This document shows, piece after piece, positions 6,074-6,410 of a stretch of DNA of 6,410 nucleotides; the stretch's first letter is position 1; each line of letters opens with the position of its first letter. The stretch comes from Methylobacteriaceae bacterium. Its GTDB lineage: Bacteria; Pseudomonadota; Alphaproteobacteria; Rhizobiales; Beijerinckiaceae. The notes below the pieces were generated by a model, which worked only from the letters and a program-made list of their open reading frames with translations, ran no database searches and was not told where the DNA came from. The position numbers were made by a program, and so were the translations under genes. Location: contig JAISTL010000031.1 of assembly GCA_031272615.1 (NCBI GenBank), positions 1-6,410 on the forward strand. The letters are read 5' to 3'.

Positions 6074-6192
6074 GGGCAGGGCTGGGATGGCGGACGCCCT
6101 CGTCCGCCGCGCGCTGCAGGCGCGGTTGCAGTGTCGCCGGGCTCCCGCCCGGCGACGGGCGGACGAGGGCGTCCGCCATCCCAGCCCTGCCC
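6074..6192. repeat. Perfect 35-bp inverted repeat with nested hairpins (BIME/REP-like element)
   Basis: The arms 6074-6108 and 6158-6192 are exact reverse complements over 35 bases. Each arm contains its own palindrome: 6089-6108 has stem GGCGGACG / CGTCCGCC with loop CCCT, and 6158-6177 is the mirror copy with loop AGGG. The 49-base centre holds two more hairpins: CTGCA/TGCAG (6114-6118 / 6127-6131) and a 10-bp stem GTCGCCGGGC / GCCCGGCGAC (6133-6142 / 6147-6156, loop TCCC). A pair of palindromic units in opposite orientation is the layout of a BIME made of two REPs, or of a small MITE-like element. Transcribed RNA could fold into a Y-shaped structure and block 3'-end decay or end transcription. 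No transposase gene is in the window. Confidence 0.85.
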
Positions 6193-6195
6193 CCC

Positions 6196-6222
6196 CACCG
6201 GTTGAAATGACGCACCGCCGGT
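6196..6222 (+). repeat. 27-bp direct repeat, right copy
   Basis: Second copy of the repeat at 6046-6072, 25 of 27 identical. Its last 10 bases form the left stem of the hairpin at 6212-6236. Confidence 0.9.
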
Positions 6223-6236
6223 GGCGCCGGCGGTGC
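6212..6236. repeat. 10-bp GC-rich hairpin
   Basis: GCACCGCCGG (6212-6221) pairs perfectly with CCGGCGGTGC (6227-6236) around the loop TGGCG. The stem is very stable but is followed by AACAAG rather than a U tract, so it is not a standard rho-independent terminator. It may still protect or pause transcripts from the sigma unit. Confidence 0.7.
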
Positions 6237-6265
6237 AACAAGTCAAACGATGAAGCGGCGGATTC

Positions 6266-6285
6266 GTCCACCAAGTCCACCAAAT
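6266..6285 (-). repeat. Inverted copies of the 9-bp minisatellite unit
   Basis: On the minus strand the sequence contains two TTGGTGGAC-type units in tandem. GTCCACCAAAT (6275-6285) is the exact reverse complement of ATTTGGTGGAC at 5982-5992, an 11-bp inverted match that frames the whole repeat element. Confidence 0.75.
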
Positions 6286-6323
6286 CCCGCCCCACAACCA
6301 AATCGCGAACAAACACAAAATAT

Positions 6324-6351
6324 TTGAAAGAATTTTCTTGACAGATATAGT
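6324..6351 (+). promoter_or_regulatory. Candidate sigma-70 promoter reading right
   Basis: TTGAAA (6324-6329, 5 of 6 to consensus) and TATAGT (6346-6351, 5 of 6) are separated by 16 bp in the only AT-rich part of the right end. A second, overlapping possibility is the perfect -35 TTGACA (6338-6343) with CATAGA (6361-6366) at 17 bp, whose -10 is weak. Either would drive a gene starting beyond the window. Confidence 0.45.
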
Positions 6352-6410
6352 TATTAGGTTCATAGAGAAATTATTGAGGCGATAAAGGCGCCCGAAGCTC
6401 TCAACACCCC

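Larger units (their letters stand above)
5931..6410. other. Intergenic region with a dense repeat element and AT-rich right end
   Basis: No convincing gene is seen in these 480 bases. Frames that cross it on either strand are low-complexity translations of the repeats. The left and middle part (5986-6285) is a nested repeat structure described in separate entries. The right part (about 6286-6410) turns AT-rich and holds promoter-like motifs pointing right, so a plus-strand gene probably begins beyond the window. No classical terminator with a U tract follows the membrane-protein gene. Confidence 0.7.

Noticed and set aside
5986..6285. CRISPR array
   Set aside because: Repeats are present, but there are only two 27-bp copies separated by a long palindromic block. 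There are no regular unique spacers and no cas genes.
5836..6363. Long minus-strand frames across the right-end repeats (175 and 122 residues)
   Set aside because: They translate the inverted repeats and minisatellite on the opposite strand into low-complexity peptides (VHLVHRVHYVHQ-type), run into the end of the membrane-protein gene, and have no family motif.
6388..6410. tRNA-like start (GCGCCCG, then GCTC) at the right edge
   Set aside because: The 7-base acceptor-like stretch and D-stem-like GCTC fit a tRNA start, but the base at position 8 is A instead of U and there is no GG in the would-be D loop. The window ends before any anticodon could be seen.

Overview
The window is GC-rich chromosomal DNA, apparently from an alphaproteobacterium. 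The lineage is inferred from gene content: ribF lies directly next to a TIGR01459-type HAD-IIA hydrolase, a pairing typical of that class, and a small sigma factor resembles alphaproteobacterial ones that sit beside YfbK-like VWA proteins. No rRNA, tRNA or other taxon marker is present to confirm it.

Positions 142-4564 hold five genes, all on the minus strand. In transcription order they are a HAD-IIA hydrolase, ribF (FMN/FAD synthesis), phoU (phosphate signalling), an EamA/DMT-type permease, and a putative lipoprotein of unknown function. The first four are separated by only 27 and 33 bp, then by a 4-bp GTGA overlap, so they look like one operon. The lipoprotein gene follows after 62 bp and has its own strong ribosome-binding site. 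phoU is not beside pst or phoB genes here.

Positions 4565-4747 are a divergent intergenic region. To its right, on the plus strand, is a two-gene unit: a small sigma-70 family factor and a single-pass membrane protein. The sigma gene has an in-frame TAG after region 2, but the same frame continues through a complete region 4 and ends overlapping the start of the membrane-protein gene. The membrane protein begins like the N-terminus of YfbK-type VWA proteins. Instead of a VWA domain it has, after its membrane segment, a short tail of paired-cysteine repeats that start TP(V/I)P. The pair is either a decaying sigma/VWA module or a re-purposed one.

Positions 5931-6410 contain no convincing gene but are highly structured. 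In order there is a 9-bp tandem repeat, a 27-bp direct repeat, a perfect 35-bp inverted repeat whose arms are themselves REP-like palindromes and whose centre holds two more hairpins, the second direct-repeat copy, a 10-bp GC hairpin, and two inverted copies of the minisatellite unit. This resembles a BIME/REP-type mosaic element. The AT-rich right end carries sigma-70-like promoter motifs that probably serve a gene beyond the window. The AT-rich left end (1-141) carries small palindromes only.
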